Positions 1-5,926 of a stretch of 11,620 nt of DNA are shown here, piece by piece. The notes beneath the pieces are model-generated. The model saw only the letters and a program-made list of their open reading frames with translations. It did not search any database and was not told where the DNA came from. The translations under genes and the position numbers were made by a program. Source of the stretch: Bacillota bacterium (GTDB taxonomy: Bacteria > Bacillota > Limnochordia > Darwinibacteriales > Darwinibacteriaceae); the NCBI GenBank assembly GCA_012518325.1, contig JAAYSR010000151.1:1-11620 (forward strand), written 5' to 3'. Each line of letters begins with the position of its first letter. Position 1 is the first letter of the stretch.

Positions 1-10
1 AAAAACGAGC

Positions 11-34
11 AAAAAAAGACCTCCGAAGAGGTCT
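11..34 (-). terminator. Rho-independent terminator of tRNA-Lys
   Basis: Read on the minus strand, a 7-bp perfect stem (AGACCTC / GAGGTCT) closes a TTCG tetraloop and is followed at once by a run of T. It begins 16 bases after the CCA end of the tRNA-Lys gene, so it ends that transcript. Confidence 0.93.
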
Positions 35-50
35 CTCGCTGGCAATAAAA

Positions 51-126
51 TGGTGGGCCATCGGGGATTCGAACCCAGGACGCCCTGATTAAGAGTCAGG
101 TGCTCTACCAACTGAGCTAATGGCCC
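51..126 (-). tRNA. tRNA-Lys, anticodon CUU
   Basis: This is a 76-nt cloverleaf with the CCA end encoded. The acceptor stem GGGCCAT/ATGGCCC, D stem GCTC/GAGC and anticodon stem CCTGA/TCAGG are fully paired. The anticodon loop CTCTTAA gives anticodon CTT, which reads AAG lysine codons. The T arm keeps the TTCGAAT loop, but its stem CTGGG/CCCCG has one U-C mismatch at the second pair. The gene stands alone with its own consensus promoter and terminator. It supplies lysine for translation. Confidence 0.96.
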
Positions 127-139
127 ACGCCACAAAACA

Positions 140-168
140 ATTATATTCCTCCGCGGCCGGTGTGTCAA
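140..168 (-). promoter_or_regulatory. Sigma-A promoter of tRNA-Lys
   Basis: On the minus strand TTGACA (163-168) and TATAAT (140-145) are separated by exactly 17 bases. Both hexamers are perfect consensus matches. The -10 box ends 13 bases before the mature 5' end of tRNA-Lys, so only a short 5' leader would need removal. Confidence 0.92.
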
Positions 169-212
169 GAAAAAAACAGCGTCTAAATGAATGGCAGTAA
201 ATAGCGGTGCAA

Positions 213-241
213 TTGCCAACCCCCCGCCCTCCGCTTATAAT
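213..241 (+). promoter_or_regulatory. Sigma-A promoter of the VOC gene
   Basis: TTGCCA (213-218) and a perfect TATAAT (236-241) are separated by 17 bases. Transcription would start near 248, giving a leader of about 25 bases before the ATG at 274. It is divergent from the tRNA-Lys promoter, with 44 bases between the two -35 boxes. Confidence 0.85.
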
Positions 242-273
242 GAACTCAAGAGACTATGCAGGGAGGGAATGAA

Positions 274-642
274 ATGATCAAGTCAATCATCGGCATTGCC
301 TTCGATTGCCCGAATGCAAATGAATTGGCAGATTTCTATGGGAAGATCTCAGGCTGGGAAAAAGAGATTTCCAGCGATGCCTGGGCGGCCCTGCGCACCC
401 CGGAAGGCATCCTCCTGGTCTTTCAGACTGTTGAGAACTACGAACCCCCCGTCTGGCCCTGGAAAAGCGGAAAGCAACAGCAGATGGCCCACATAGACTT
501 CTATGTTGAAAACCTTGCCGAAGCGGTAGAGTATGCTGTGCAATGCGGTGCCCGCATTGCAGATGTGCAGTACTACAATACCTCAACAGTTCTCCTTGAC
601 CCTGCCGGACATCCCTTTTGCCTCTCAACTGTTAAAGAGTGA
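274..642 (+). CDS. VOC (glyoxalase/bleomycin-resistance fold) family protein
   Basis: This 122-residue protein has the form of one vicinal oxygen chelate module pair. The first half (residues 1-52) contains the usual pattern of a conserved strand, then 'ELADFYG' (17-23) and a 'GW' turn. The second half (71-120) has 'AHIDFYVENL' and ends with 'LLDPAGHPFCL' (107-117). VOC proteins are metal-binding dimers used as lyases, dioxygenases or drug-binding proteins; the substrate cannot be told here. Candidate metal ligands are H73 and the acidic residues of the paired strands, but the site is not clear, so it could be a binding protein without catalysis. The ATG at 274 is preferred over one at 256 because the GGGAGG at 261-266 lies 7 bases before 274. 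The gene is transcribed alone. It converges on the next gene with an 8-base gap and no visible terminator. Confidence 0.85.
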   Translation: MIKSIIGIAFDCPNANELADFYGKISGWEKEISSDAWAALRTPEGILLVFQTVENYEPPVWPWKSGKQQQMAHIDFYVENLAEAVEYAVQCGARIADVQYYNTSTVLLDPAGHPFCLSTVKE

Positions 643-650
643 TTATTTGC

Positions 651-1280
651 CTATTCTTTTGCCTTTTCGATCGAACTGATGATGCGGGCTAGGGGCAACG
701 CGCCTGCCACACGGTGCTTGCCGCCTATAATCAACGTGGGAACGACGGTGATGCCGTATTGTTCCGCCAGCAGCAGATCGCCTTCCACCGCCTCCATTGT
801 TTTGGAGTCCTGGTAATGGCGCTGCCACTTGACAAAGTCCAGCTGTGTTTCCCGGATAATCTCGTCAATCACTGCCTGATCGCCAATATTGCGGCTGTGG
901 ACAAAAAAGGCTGTTTGCAGTGCATCAAAGACATCCCAATAGGCACCCTCTCCCCCTGTGAAGTAGGCAGCTTTGCAGGCCAGAAGCCCCTTCATCGATG
1001 TGGGGAAGGGAAAGTCAGCCCTGCGCATACCGTCGATATTGAAGCGATGCAGATCATCGTTTTCATTGGCCTGCGCCCAATGGCCCAAAACTTCCTCTTT
1101 GGCGGCTTCTCTAGAACCAAACATCCGGTCAAACTCTCCCTCTTCACGAACTAGCGCAAAGGAACGATGGATAACCTCAACCTCAGGCATCACCTTAACC
1201 AGCTCCCGCATTCTGTAGGACATGGGAAAACAGAAACTGCAGATTACATCGTGAAAAAACTCTATCGTTATTTTCCTCAT
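651..1280 (-). CDS. DsbA/FrnE-family thiol-disulfide oxidoreductase
   Basis: This 209-residue protein has the thioredoxin fold with a DsbA helical insert. The active-site CxxC is C14-S-F-C17, straight after the first beta strand 'ITIEFFHDVI', and is followed by P19. The cis-proline motif 'VVPT' is at 179-182, then 'LIIGGKHRVAGALP'. The length and layout fit the cytoplasmic DSBA-like (PF01323) or FrnE group rather than an exported DsbA, as no signal peptide or membrane anchor is present. Members carry out dithiol/disulfide exchange; some homologues are isomerases. The start at 1280 is chosen because GGTGGAGG lies just upstream; an ATG 11 codons earlier lacks such a site. A 19-base inverted repeat (1301-1319) covers the likely -10 region. 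The gene is probably transcribed alone, as a terminator closes the preceding nucleotidase gene. The substrate is unknown. Confidence 0.85.
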   Translation of the reverse strand: MRKITIEFFHDVICSFCFPMSYRMRELVKVMPEVEVIHRSFALVREEGEFDRMFGSREAAKEEVLGHWAQANENDDLHRFNIDGMRRADFPFPTSMKGLLACKAAYFTGGEGAYWDVFDALQTAFFVHSRNIGDQAVIDEIIRETQLDFVKWQRHYQDSKTMEAVEGDLLLAEQYGITVVPTLIIGGKHRVAGALPLARIISSIEKAKE

Positions 1281-1300
1281 CAGCCTCCACCTTTCATACC

Positions 1301-1319
1301 CTGATTTTAACACAATCAG
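1301..1319 (-). promoter_or_regulatory. Inverted repeat over the likely -10 of the DsbA-like gene
   Basis: CTGATT and AATCAG arms (6 bp each) flank a 7-base centre. On the minus strand the centre and right arm contain TAAAAT, a -10-like hexamer about 20 bases before the Shine-Dalgarno. No good -35 was found. It could be an operator or simply AT-rich leader sequence. Confidence 0.3.
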
Positions 1320-1352
1320 CCTGGAACATGCGGCAGCCCCTGGCAGTTGCCG

Positions 1353-1380
1353 AAAAAAAGAGCCGCCCAGGGGCAGCTCT
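1353..1380 (-). terminator. Rho-independent terminator of the 5'-nucleotidase gene
   Basis: On the minus strand a 9-bp stem (AGAGCTGCC / GGCGGCTCT, one G-U pair) with loop CCTG is followed by seven T. It starts 24 bases after the stop codon of the nucleotidase gene and separates it from the DsbA-like gene downstream. Confidence 0.92.
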
Positions 1381-1404
1381 TGAAAACGCTTAGTCTCTGT
1401 TCAG

Positions 1405-2919
1405 CTATTCGAGAATGATAATCCGTCCGCCTTCAGGCTCCTCTACGGTGCCTTGTTCCAGGATGTGGTCAACCACAACGTCCCTGAGCATAATGCCGGT
1501 TTCAGCCACCAGCTTGGCGTTGAGGAACGTATCATAACCGTCTCCGCCTGCGGCGATGAAGTCATTGGTGGCTACTGTGTAGTACTTGCTCATGGACAGC
1601 CTGCTGTCCCCTACCTTGGCGTTAATGATGCGGCCTCCCGGAGGTGCGTTGGGATCAACCTCATAGGTGATTCCGGATACTTGCAGGAACGCGCCGTTCT
1701 GTTCAGGCAGAAGAGAAACACTGTGCTCTAATGCTTCCAGAAGGTCCATGCCCATCATTTCTACCACCACGAGGGTGTTATCGAAGGGCAGTACGTTGTA
1801 AACATCAGCGACCCGAATGTCGCCGGCATGGATGCTGGCGCGGATTCCGCCGCCGTTGGTTACAGCAATGTCAGCGTCTACCGTCTTTCTGATCACATCC
1901 GCGACCAAGTTGCCGAGATTGGTCTCCTGGGTGCGAACGAAGGCCCTCTCTCCATTCCAGCTTACGTCACTCTTGCCCACAACTTGATCCAGGCGTGCCT
2001 GCAGCTGCGCATTCCAGTAGTCGATGATGGCTTGCACTTCCCTGTGCTTTTCGAGATCGGCCGTGACCGGAATCAGGAAGCCTTCATAAGAGACTATCTG
2101 CCCATCTTCCACCTGGAGGTGGAGGAAACCAAGATTGTTGGCATACTCATGGGCCTGGACAATGATCACGCCGTTGACTTCTTGAGCTGTATCAAGCTCG
2201 GTGTGGCTGTGCCCGCCCACGATAACGTCGAGCTCAGGAACTGCCTGGGCCAATTCGACATCCTTGCTGTAGCCGAGATGGCTTAACACAATCAAGACAT
2301 CTACTTCAGACCTGAGAATCCCAACCGTCTGCTTGGCGATGGCGATGGGATCATGGAAGGTCAAGCCTTCCACATTCTTGGGATGGGTTACAATCGGTGT
2401 CTCTTCGGCAACCAGGCCGATGATGCCGACCTTTACGCCGTCAACTTCCTTAATCAGGGCGCTGTAGCCGGCAAAGAGCGAACCGTTCTTGCTGACGTTG
2501 GCAGCCAAGGTTGGGAACTTGGCGTCAGCAATGCGCTCTGCCAACACTTCCTGCCCGTAGTTGAACTCGTGGTTGCCAGGCGTGAAGGCGTCGTAGCCCA
2601 TGGCATTCATAATCTCGATGGAAGGCAAGCCGCCAAAAAGATTGTCAATGTTCATGCCGTGGATGGAGTCACCGGCATCCAACAAAAGGACTTTTTCCGG
2701 ACCATAGATGGCCCTGATTTCGTCCACCAGCGTTGCTGCCCGGACCCGGCCGCCCTGCTCTTCCTCTGCTCCTTGGGGGATGTGGGATTCAACACGGGAG
2801 TGGACATCATTTGTGTGTAAAATGATGATCTCTGCGGCCAACATGGGTATGCTGGCAGCCAAAACAGTCACCAAAGCCAGTACCAGTACCAACCAGGAAC
2901 TTCTAATTCTTGCTTTCAA
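1405..2919 (-). CDS. Secreted 5'-nucleotidase / 2',3'-cyclic phosphodiesterase (UshA/YfkN type)
   Basis: This 504-residue enzyme has a hydrophobic export segment (residues 9-29, ending 'PMLAAE'), so it acts outside the membrane. The metallophosphoesterase domain (about 31-285) shows all core motifs: 'HTNDVH' (35-40, D38 and H40), 'DAGDS' (81-85), 'GNHEF' (115-119), 'SHLG' (213-216) and 'GGHSH' (235-239). These residues bind the two metals. The C-terminal 5_nucleotid_C domain (about 312-490) has 'ETNLGNLVAD' (332-341), 'TNGGGIR' (354-360) and 'ATNDFIAAGGDGY' (450-462), which form the nucleoside-binding half. Such enzymes dephosphorylate nucleotides so that nucleosides and phosphate can be taken up. 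The start is TTG at 2919, with GGGAGG 7 bases upstream; an ATG 33 codons earlier would bury the signal peptide. No LPxTG or other wall anchor is seen. It is a single gene with its own terminator, divergent from the DUF4097 gene. Confidence 0.93.
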   Translation of the reverse strand: MKARIRSSWLVLVLALVTVLAASIPMLAAEIIILHTNDVHSRVESHIPQGAEEEQGGRVRAATLVDEIRAIYGPEKVLLLDAGDSIHGMNIDNLFGGLPSIEIMNAMGYDAFTPGNHEFNYGQEVLAERIADAKFPTLAANVSKNGSLFAGYSALIKEVDGVKVGIIGLVAEETPIVTHPKNVEGLTFHDPIAIAKQTVGILRSEVDVLIVLSHLGYSKDVELAQAVPELDVIVGGHSHTELDTAQEVNGVIIVQAHEYANNLGFLHLQVEDGQIVSYEGFLIPVTADLEKHREVQAIIDYWNAQLQARLDQVVGKSDVSWNGERAFVRTQETNLGNLVADVIRKTVDADIAVTNGGGIRASIHAGDIRVADVYNVLPFDNTLVVVEMMGMDLLEALEHSVSLLPEQNGAFLQVSGITYEVDPNAPPGGRIINAKVGDSRLSMSKYYTVATNDFIAAGGDGYDTFLNAKLVAETGIMLRDVVVDHILEQGTVEEPEGGRIIILE

Positions 2920-3024
2920 AAAATCGCCTCCCTTTTGAATTCTCTGCCCTTGTGTGATTCTACACCTGCTTTTCTTTCCCTTTCTATTTGAAAAAAATGA
3001 CCTGATTTTCGTTGGCATTGACAG

Positions 3025-3055
3025 GATAATGTTACTTTTTCTGGAACTCAGACAA
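3025..3055. promoter_or_regulatory. Candidate overlapping divergent promoters
   Basis: The 170-base gap between the nucleotidase and DUF4097 genes should hold both promoters. On the minus strand TTGTCT (3050-3055) and CATTAT (3026-3031) are 18 bases apart. On the plus strand GATAAT (3025-3030) is a fair -10 with only a weak -35 (CTGATT at 3002-3007, 17-base spacer). The two -10 boxes would overlap. The matches are partial, so this is tentative. Confidence 0.3.
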
Positions 3056-3089
3056 TGGGGCTCACCAACCAGAAAGGACGGAACGTAGT

Positions 3090-3992
3090 ATGCGAAAAGC
3101 CGCTATTGTCATTACCGTTTTGCTCTTAGTTGCTGCGCTTGCCTTAATGGCAGCCAGTGCGGGACTTTTGCCCTTGCCCTTTCTCGGCTTAGGAGAATCG
3201 GGCACATCTTTATCCGCTGTGAACATGCCCTTCAGCACCTCCCTAACGGAAGAAAGGGAGTATGCAGCGGAACTTAAGCCGGAGCTGGCAGTGGATACGC
3301 CCCACGGGGAAATCACAGTCCAAGGGGCAGATGTAGACCAGGTTCAAATCCAGATGGAAATCCAAACCAAAGCCGCTGCTCCCCTGAGGGCCCAGGAGCT
3401 GATGAGGGAAGTGTCCCTTGACATCCAGACAGCCGAAGACCGGATTACCCTGCAGGTGCAGGCGCCTCGCCTGCGCAACAATGAAATGGCCAGGGCGGAT
3501 CTGACTCTCTTGGTTCCCCACCGGATGCACGTTGATTTGAAGACAGGCCTCGGCGATGTTGAGGTCAGGGAGATCGAAGGTTATGTGCGGGTGCTTGATC
3601 AGCTTGGGACAATCAGGCTGCAAAGTTTCAAAGGTGATGCCTACCTGGAAACCGCCCTGGGGAACATTGAGATTTCCGCTTCCGAGTTCGACAAAGAACT
3701 GGTTGCCCTTTCACACCTTGGCGATTTGACCGTTGAAGCAAGCTTGGCCGGCCGCAATGTGCTGGAGAGCAGCCTAGGGGATATTACACTAATTCTTTTG
3801 CCGGAAGAGTCATATGTATTAGAAGCAAGCATCGATCTGGGCTCCTTTAGGAGTCAGGTGCCCTTCAAGGGACAGCAGGGCAAAGATGGCGTTAAGGGAG
3901 TTATAGGTGAAGGAGAGCAGCGCGGATCGATTTTTGCAGACCTCAGCCTTGGCTCGCTGGAGCTAAAAAATCAAAGGGACGGGAGAGATTAA
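3090..3992 (+). CDS. DUF4097 (toastrack-like) beta-solenoid envelope protein
   Basis: This 300-residue protein begins with a single hydrophobic segment (residues 4-34, 'RKA' before it) that would anchor or export it. The rest is outside the membrane and rich in beta strands. A repeated LG(D/N/T/S)-hydrophobic motif occurs at residues 154, 172, 190, 210, 229, 250 and 287, spaced mostly 18-21 residues; a related 'HGEITV' is at 72-77. This is the pattern of DUF4097/DUF4098 proteins, a right-handed beta-solenoid related to the toastrack domain of LiaF and PspC envelope-stress proteins. A role in sensing or stabilising the cell surface is inferred from that family; no enzyme motif is visible. The ATG at 3090 follows AGAAAGGA with somewhat long spacing. 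The next gene starts one base after its stop, so the two are one operon. Confidence 0.75.
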   Translation: MRKAAIVITVLLLVAALALMAASAGLLPLPFLGLGESGTSLSAVNMPFSTSLTEEREYAAELKPELAVDTPHGEITVQGADVDQVQIQMEIQTKAAAPLRAQELMREVSLDIQTAEDRITLQVQAPRLRNNEMARADLTLLVPHRMHVDLKTGLGDVEVREIEGYVRVLDQLGTIRLQSFKGDAYLETALGNIEISASEFDKELVALSHLGDLTVEASLAGRNVLESSLGDITLILLPEESYVLEASIDLGSFRSQVPFKGQQGKDGVKGVIGEGEQRGSIFADLSLGSLELKNQRDGRD

Positions 3993-3993
3993 T

Positions 3994-4434
3994 GTGAACT
4001 ATACTGTGACTTACTTAGCGTATTTTACCCCAATTATCCTCACGGCACTGGTGGTTGTTCTAATAATCACCCTACGCTGGTTCACCTACAAGGAGCGAAT
4101 GGGCATGATTGCCCAGGGCGTACTTCCGGAAAACGGCAGCAAGGACAAGAAGAACCACAAAATCCTGCTGGCCGTCGGCCTGGTTGTCGGACTCAGCGGC
4201 CTGGCCCTCACCATCGGCCTGATCACACTGGGGGTAGGACCCTGGCTTCTGGCGGGACTGATACCTCTCTTTGTAGGTCTGGCGTTGATTCTGGTCAGCT
4301 TGATACTGGCCCCCGCCAAGCCTAAGGAAGCCAAGGAAGAACCAGTACAGGTGCAGGCGACTGTCGAGGAAGCAGCGGAGCCGGCCCCGGAGGATGTGGA
4401 CTTGGAGGACGATGAGGAACAGGAAGTTGTGTAA
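3994..4434 (+). CDS. Small membrane protein resembling DUF6249
   Basis: This 146-residue protein has three predicted membrane segments: about residues 8-28, 54-77 and 79-106. Between the first two lies a short loop with 'YKERMGMIAQGVLPE' (32-46), a sequence type common in DUF6249 and similar small membrane proteins. The C-terminal tail (107-146) is very acidic and Pro/Ala-rich, likely disordered and probably cytoplasmic. It starts with GTG at 3994, one base after the stop of the DUF4097 gene, with GGGAG inside the end of that gene, so translation is probably coupled. Its function is unknown. The pairing suggests a membrane partner for the solenoid protein, but this is inference. No sigma factor or kinase gene is next to it in the window. 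A strong terminator follows. Confidence 0.65.
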   Translation: MNYTVTYLAYFTPIILTALVVVLIITLRWFTYKERMGMIAQGVLPENGSKDKKNHKILLAVGLVVGLSGLALTIGLITLGVGPWLLAGLIPLFVGLALILVSLILAPAKPKEAKEEPVQVQATVEEAAEPAPEDVDLEDDEEQEVV

Positions 4435-4440
4435 ATGAAA

Positions 4441-4470
4441 GGTGCGCCGGTTCGGCGCACCACTTTTTTT
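4441..4470 (+). terminator. Rho-independent terminator of the DUF4097 operon
   Basis: A 9-bp GC-rich perfect stem (GGTGCGCCG / CGGCGCACC) with a 3-base loop is followed by AC and a run of seven T. It lies 6 bases after the stop codon. The yueI-like gene converges from the other side and stops exactly at its T run; the hairpin may slow its transcript too, though the T run on that strand is poor. Confidence 0.92.
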
Positions 4471-4856
4471 CACTGGGATTCTTTTTCTGAGTAAAGGACC
4501 GGCACATCCACCGCATCCTTGGCAACTAAAATTACAGCCACCTCGCCTCGGAGGTTGGGGTTGGAGACTATGGTAAAGTCCAAACCCTCCTTGCGGGCCT
4601 GGGCAATCAGGGGCATCGCCCGGCTTCTGGCTTTTTGATGAATGACCAGCTCCACTCCGCGGGGATCTGAGAGGGCCTCCTCCATCACCTTAAACCCCTC
4701 GTCGGTCAAAAACTGCTTAAAGGTGACGGCCTGGATGACGCGTTCTCTGAAAAAGCCGAGAAAGCGGCGCCTTTCATCAGGCCTCAGCTGCGGCGTGCCG
4801 TGGATTCCAGCCTGCACCGCCTTTTCCAGTTCACTTGAATTCTTAGAGCCACGCAC
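4470..4856 (-). CDS. YueI family protein (DUF1694)
   Basis: This 128-residue protein matches the YueI/DUF1694 family in length and order. 'GIHGTPQLRPDERRRFLG' (17-34) followed by 'FRERV' (36-40) is the family's N-terminal signature. The C-terminal half (65-123) is an alpha/beta part with 'VELVIHQKA' and 'LDFTIVSN'. It is a soluble cytosolic protein whose biochemical role is not known; the fold has been likened to L7Ae/L30e RNA-binding domains. The start is GTG at 4856: a run AAGGGGGGA lies six bases upstream, and any earlier start would read into the tRNA-Leu gene. It sits directly behind the tRNA-Leu terminator on the same strand, with 19 bases between, so no separate promoter fits after that hairpin. 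Read-through from tRNA-Leu or ppx is the likely source of its message. Confidence 0.85.
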   Translation of the reverse strand: MRGSKNSSELEKAVQAGIHGTPQLRPDERRRFLGFFRERVIQAVTFKQFLTDEGFKVMEEALSDPRGVELVIHQKARSRAMPLIAQARKEGLDFTIVSNPNLRGEVAVILVAKDAVDVPVLYSEKESQ

Positions 4857-4875
4857 CCGGCATCCCCCCTTAGAC

Positions 4876-4898
4876 AAAAAAACACCTCGAACAGGTGT
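4876..4898 (-). terminator. Rho-independent terminator of tRNA-Leu
   Basis: On the minus strand a 6-bp stem (ACACCT / AGGTGT) with a 5-base loop GTTCG is followed by seven T. It starts 9 bases after the CCA of tRNA-Leu. The stem is fairly short and AU-containing, so some read-through into the yueI-like gene is plausible. Confidence 0.88.
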
Positions 4899-4907
4899 AA
4901 ATTTCCA

Positions 4908-4994
4908 TGGTGCCGGGGGAGGGACTCGAACCCTCACGGGCGCTTAGCCCAACGGATTTTAAGTCCGTAGCGTCTGCCATTCCGCCACCCCGGC
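4908..4994 (-). tRNA. tRNA-Leu, anticodon UAA
   Basis: This is an 87-nt class II tRNA with encoded CCA. The acceptor stem GCCGGGG/CCCCGGC, anticodon stem ACGGA/TCCGT and T stem GAGGG/CCCTC are fully paired. The anticodon loop CTTAAAA gives TAA, reading UUA and UUG leucine codons. The long variable arm with a GGGC/GCCC stem is typical of tRNA-Leu. The gene lies 20 bases after the ppx stop codon without a terminator between, so it may be made both from its own promoter and as the 3' part of the DUF501-ppx transcript. Confidence 0.97.
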
Positions 4995-5006
4995 TTTACC
5001 AAAGTA

Positions 5007-5035
5007 ATTATAGTCTATTTGCACCCCTTCGTCAA
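5007..5035 (-). promoter_or_regulatory. Sigma-A promoter of tRNA-Leu, overlapping the end of ppx
   Basis: On the minus strand TTGACG (5030-5035) and TATAAT (5007-5012) are separated by 17 bases. The -35 box and most of the spacer are inside the last codons of the ppx/gppA gene, whose stop is at 5015-5017. The -10 box ends 12 bases before the tRNA 5' end. Confidence 0.88.
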
Positions 5036-5926
5036 CTGCCCGCTCGTCAGCTGGCTGATGAGATAGCCGTGCAGCAGGCTGCTTGTGCTGACGTGTATCT
5101 TGGCAACGCCCATCATCCTCGCTGCGTGGAGCAAAATGGCGGCGCCATAGACAATTATATCTTCCCGCCCGGCCTGCAGCGACGGAATTTGGCGGCGCTC
5201 CTCCAGGGATAGTCTGCCCAAATAAGCATAGCAGTCTGCAAGTTCAGCCAAGGAAAAGGAGAAGCCGGCAACCTTGTCGTCACTGTACTCAGCCAGATTC
5301 TGGATGATTGCCGCCAGGCTGTTGGCAGTGCCGCCCACCGCCACAAAGCTCTTGGGTTCGAATTTGAGATTTTCCTGCACAGCAGGGGCTAAAGCCGCCT
5401 GTATTTCTTCATGCAATTCTGGGCTGTTGCGGGGATGGCGCTCAAGTAAGCGCACCGCGCCTATTTGCACGCTGCTCCCGCCAAGGAGCCCACCGGCGTT
5501 CGTGCCGGTAAAAATTTCGGTGCTCCCGCCGCCGATATCCACCACCGTAATCGGATCGGGCAGATTCAAGGCAGAAACCGCCCCAAGGAAAGAGAGCTCC
5601 GCTTCCCTGGCGCCGGAGAGGATTTGCAGCGAAATGCCCAACTTTTCTTGGACCAGGCGGGCAAACTCCTCCCGGTTGCCAGCGTCCCGCACCGCACTTG
5701 TAGCCAGAATATCAACGGGCACACCTGGGGGAATTAAAGCGAAGAGCTCCCACAGGGCAGCCAGTGTGCGGGCCATAGCCTCAGGGGCCAGGCGTTTGCT
5801 GTGATCAACGCCTTGGCCCAGGCGGGTGACCCTAACCTCTTTGGTGACCGGCTCCACCCTGCCCTGGGACACTTTGGCTGCGAGCAGACGCACTGAGTTG
5901 GTGCCTACATCCAGAACTGCCCTCAT
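5015..5926 (-). CDS. ppx: Ppx/GppA family exopolyphosphatase / pppGpp phosphatase
   Basis: This 303-residue protein has the ASKHA (actin-like) fold of Ppx/GppA enzymes. Phosphate-1 motif 'DVGTNSVR' is at 6-13, 'ATSAVRDAGN' at 75-84, the catalytic-Glu region 'SGAREAE' at 104-110 (E108 is the likely base), 'VDIGGGSTE' at 129-137 and 'VAVGGTANSL' at 195-204. The family removes phosphate from inorganic polyphosphate or the 5' phosphate of pppGpp in the cytosol; the sequence does not tell which. It is the short form: the C-terminal HD-like domain of E. coli Ppx/GppA is missing, as is usual in Clostridia. Its ATG overlaps the TGA of the DUF501 gene (ATGA), so the two are coupled. The name follows the common Firmicute annotation. 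Confidence 0.9.
   Translation of the reverse strand: MRAVLDVGTNSVRLLAAKVSQGRVEPVTKEVRVTRLGQGVDHSKRLAPEAMARTLAALWELFALIPPGVPVDILATSAVRDAGNREEFARLVQEKLGISLQILSGAREAELSFLGAVSALNLPDPITVVDIGGGSTEIFTGTNAGGLLGGSSVQIGAVRLLERHPRNSPELHEEIQAALAPAVQENLKFEPKSFVAVGGTANSLAAIIQNLAEYSDDKVAGFSFSLAELADCYAYLGRLSLEERRQIPSLQAGREDIIVYGAAILLHAARMMGVAKIHVSTSSLLHGYLISQLTSGQLTKGCK

Noticed and set aside
1334..1377. Possible alternative (antiterminator) pairing between CCCCTGG and CCAGGGG beside the nucleotidase terminator
   Set aside because: It lies after the terminator in the direction of transcription and cannot compete with it in time; probably chance in GC-rich sequence.
1828..2820. Long plus-strand ORFs opposite the 5'-nucleotidase
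   Set aside because: They are shadows of a strong conserved coding frame, without ribosome sites or known motifs.
2920..3018. 33-residue N-terminal extension of the 5'-nucleotidase from an ATG
   Set aside because: No ribosome site is near it, and it would place a long charged stretch before the signal peptide; TTG at 2919 has GGGAGG at proper spacing.
3018..3023. TTGACA as the -35 of the DUF4097 operon
   Set aside because: No -10-like hexamer stands at 16-18 bases downstream on the plus strand.
4857..4937. Upstream extension of the yueI frame
   Set aside because: It would read through the tRNA-Leu terminator and into the tRNA gene; a GTG with a strong ribosome site is at 4856.
4908..4994. 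tRNA-Leu as an integration (att) site of a mobile element
   Set aside because: No integrase, no repeated tRNA 3' end and no phage-like genes are in the window.
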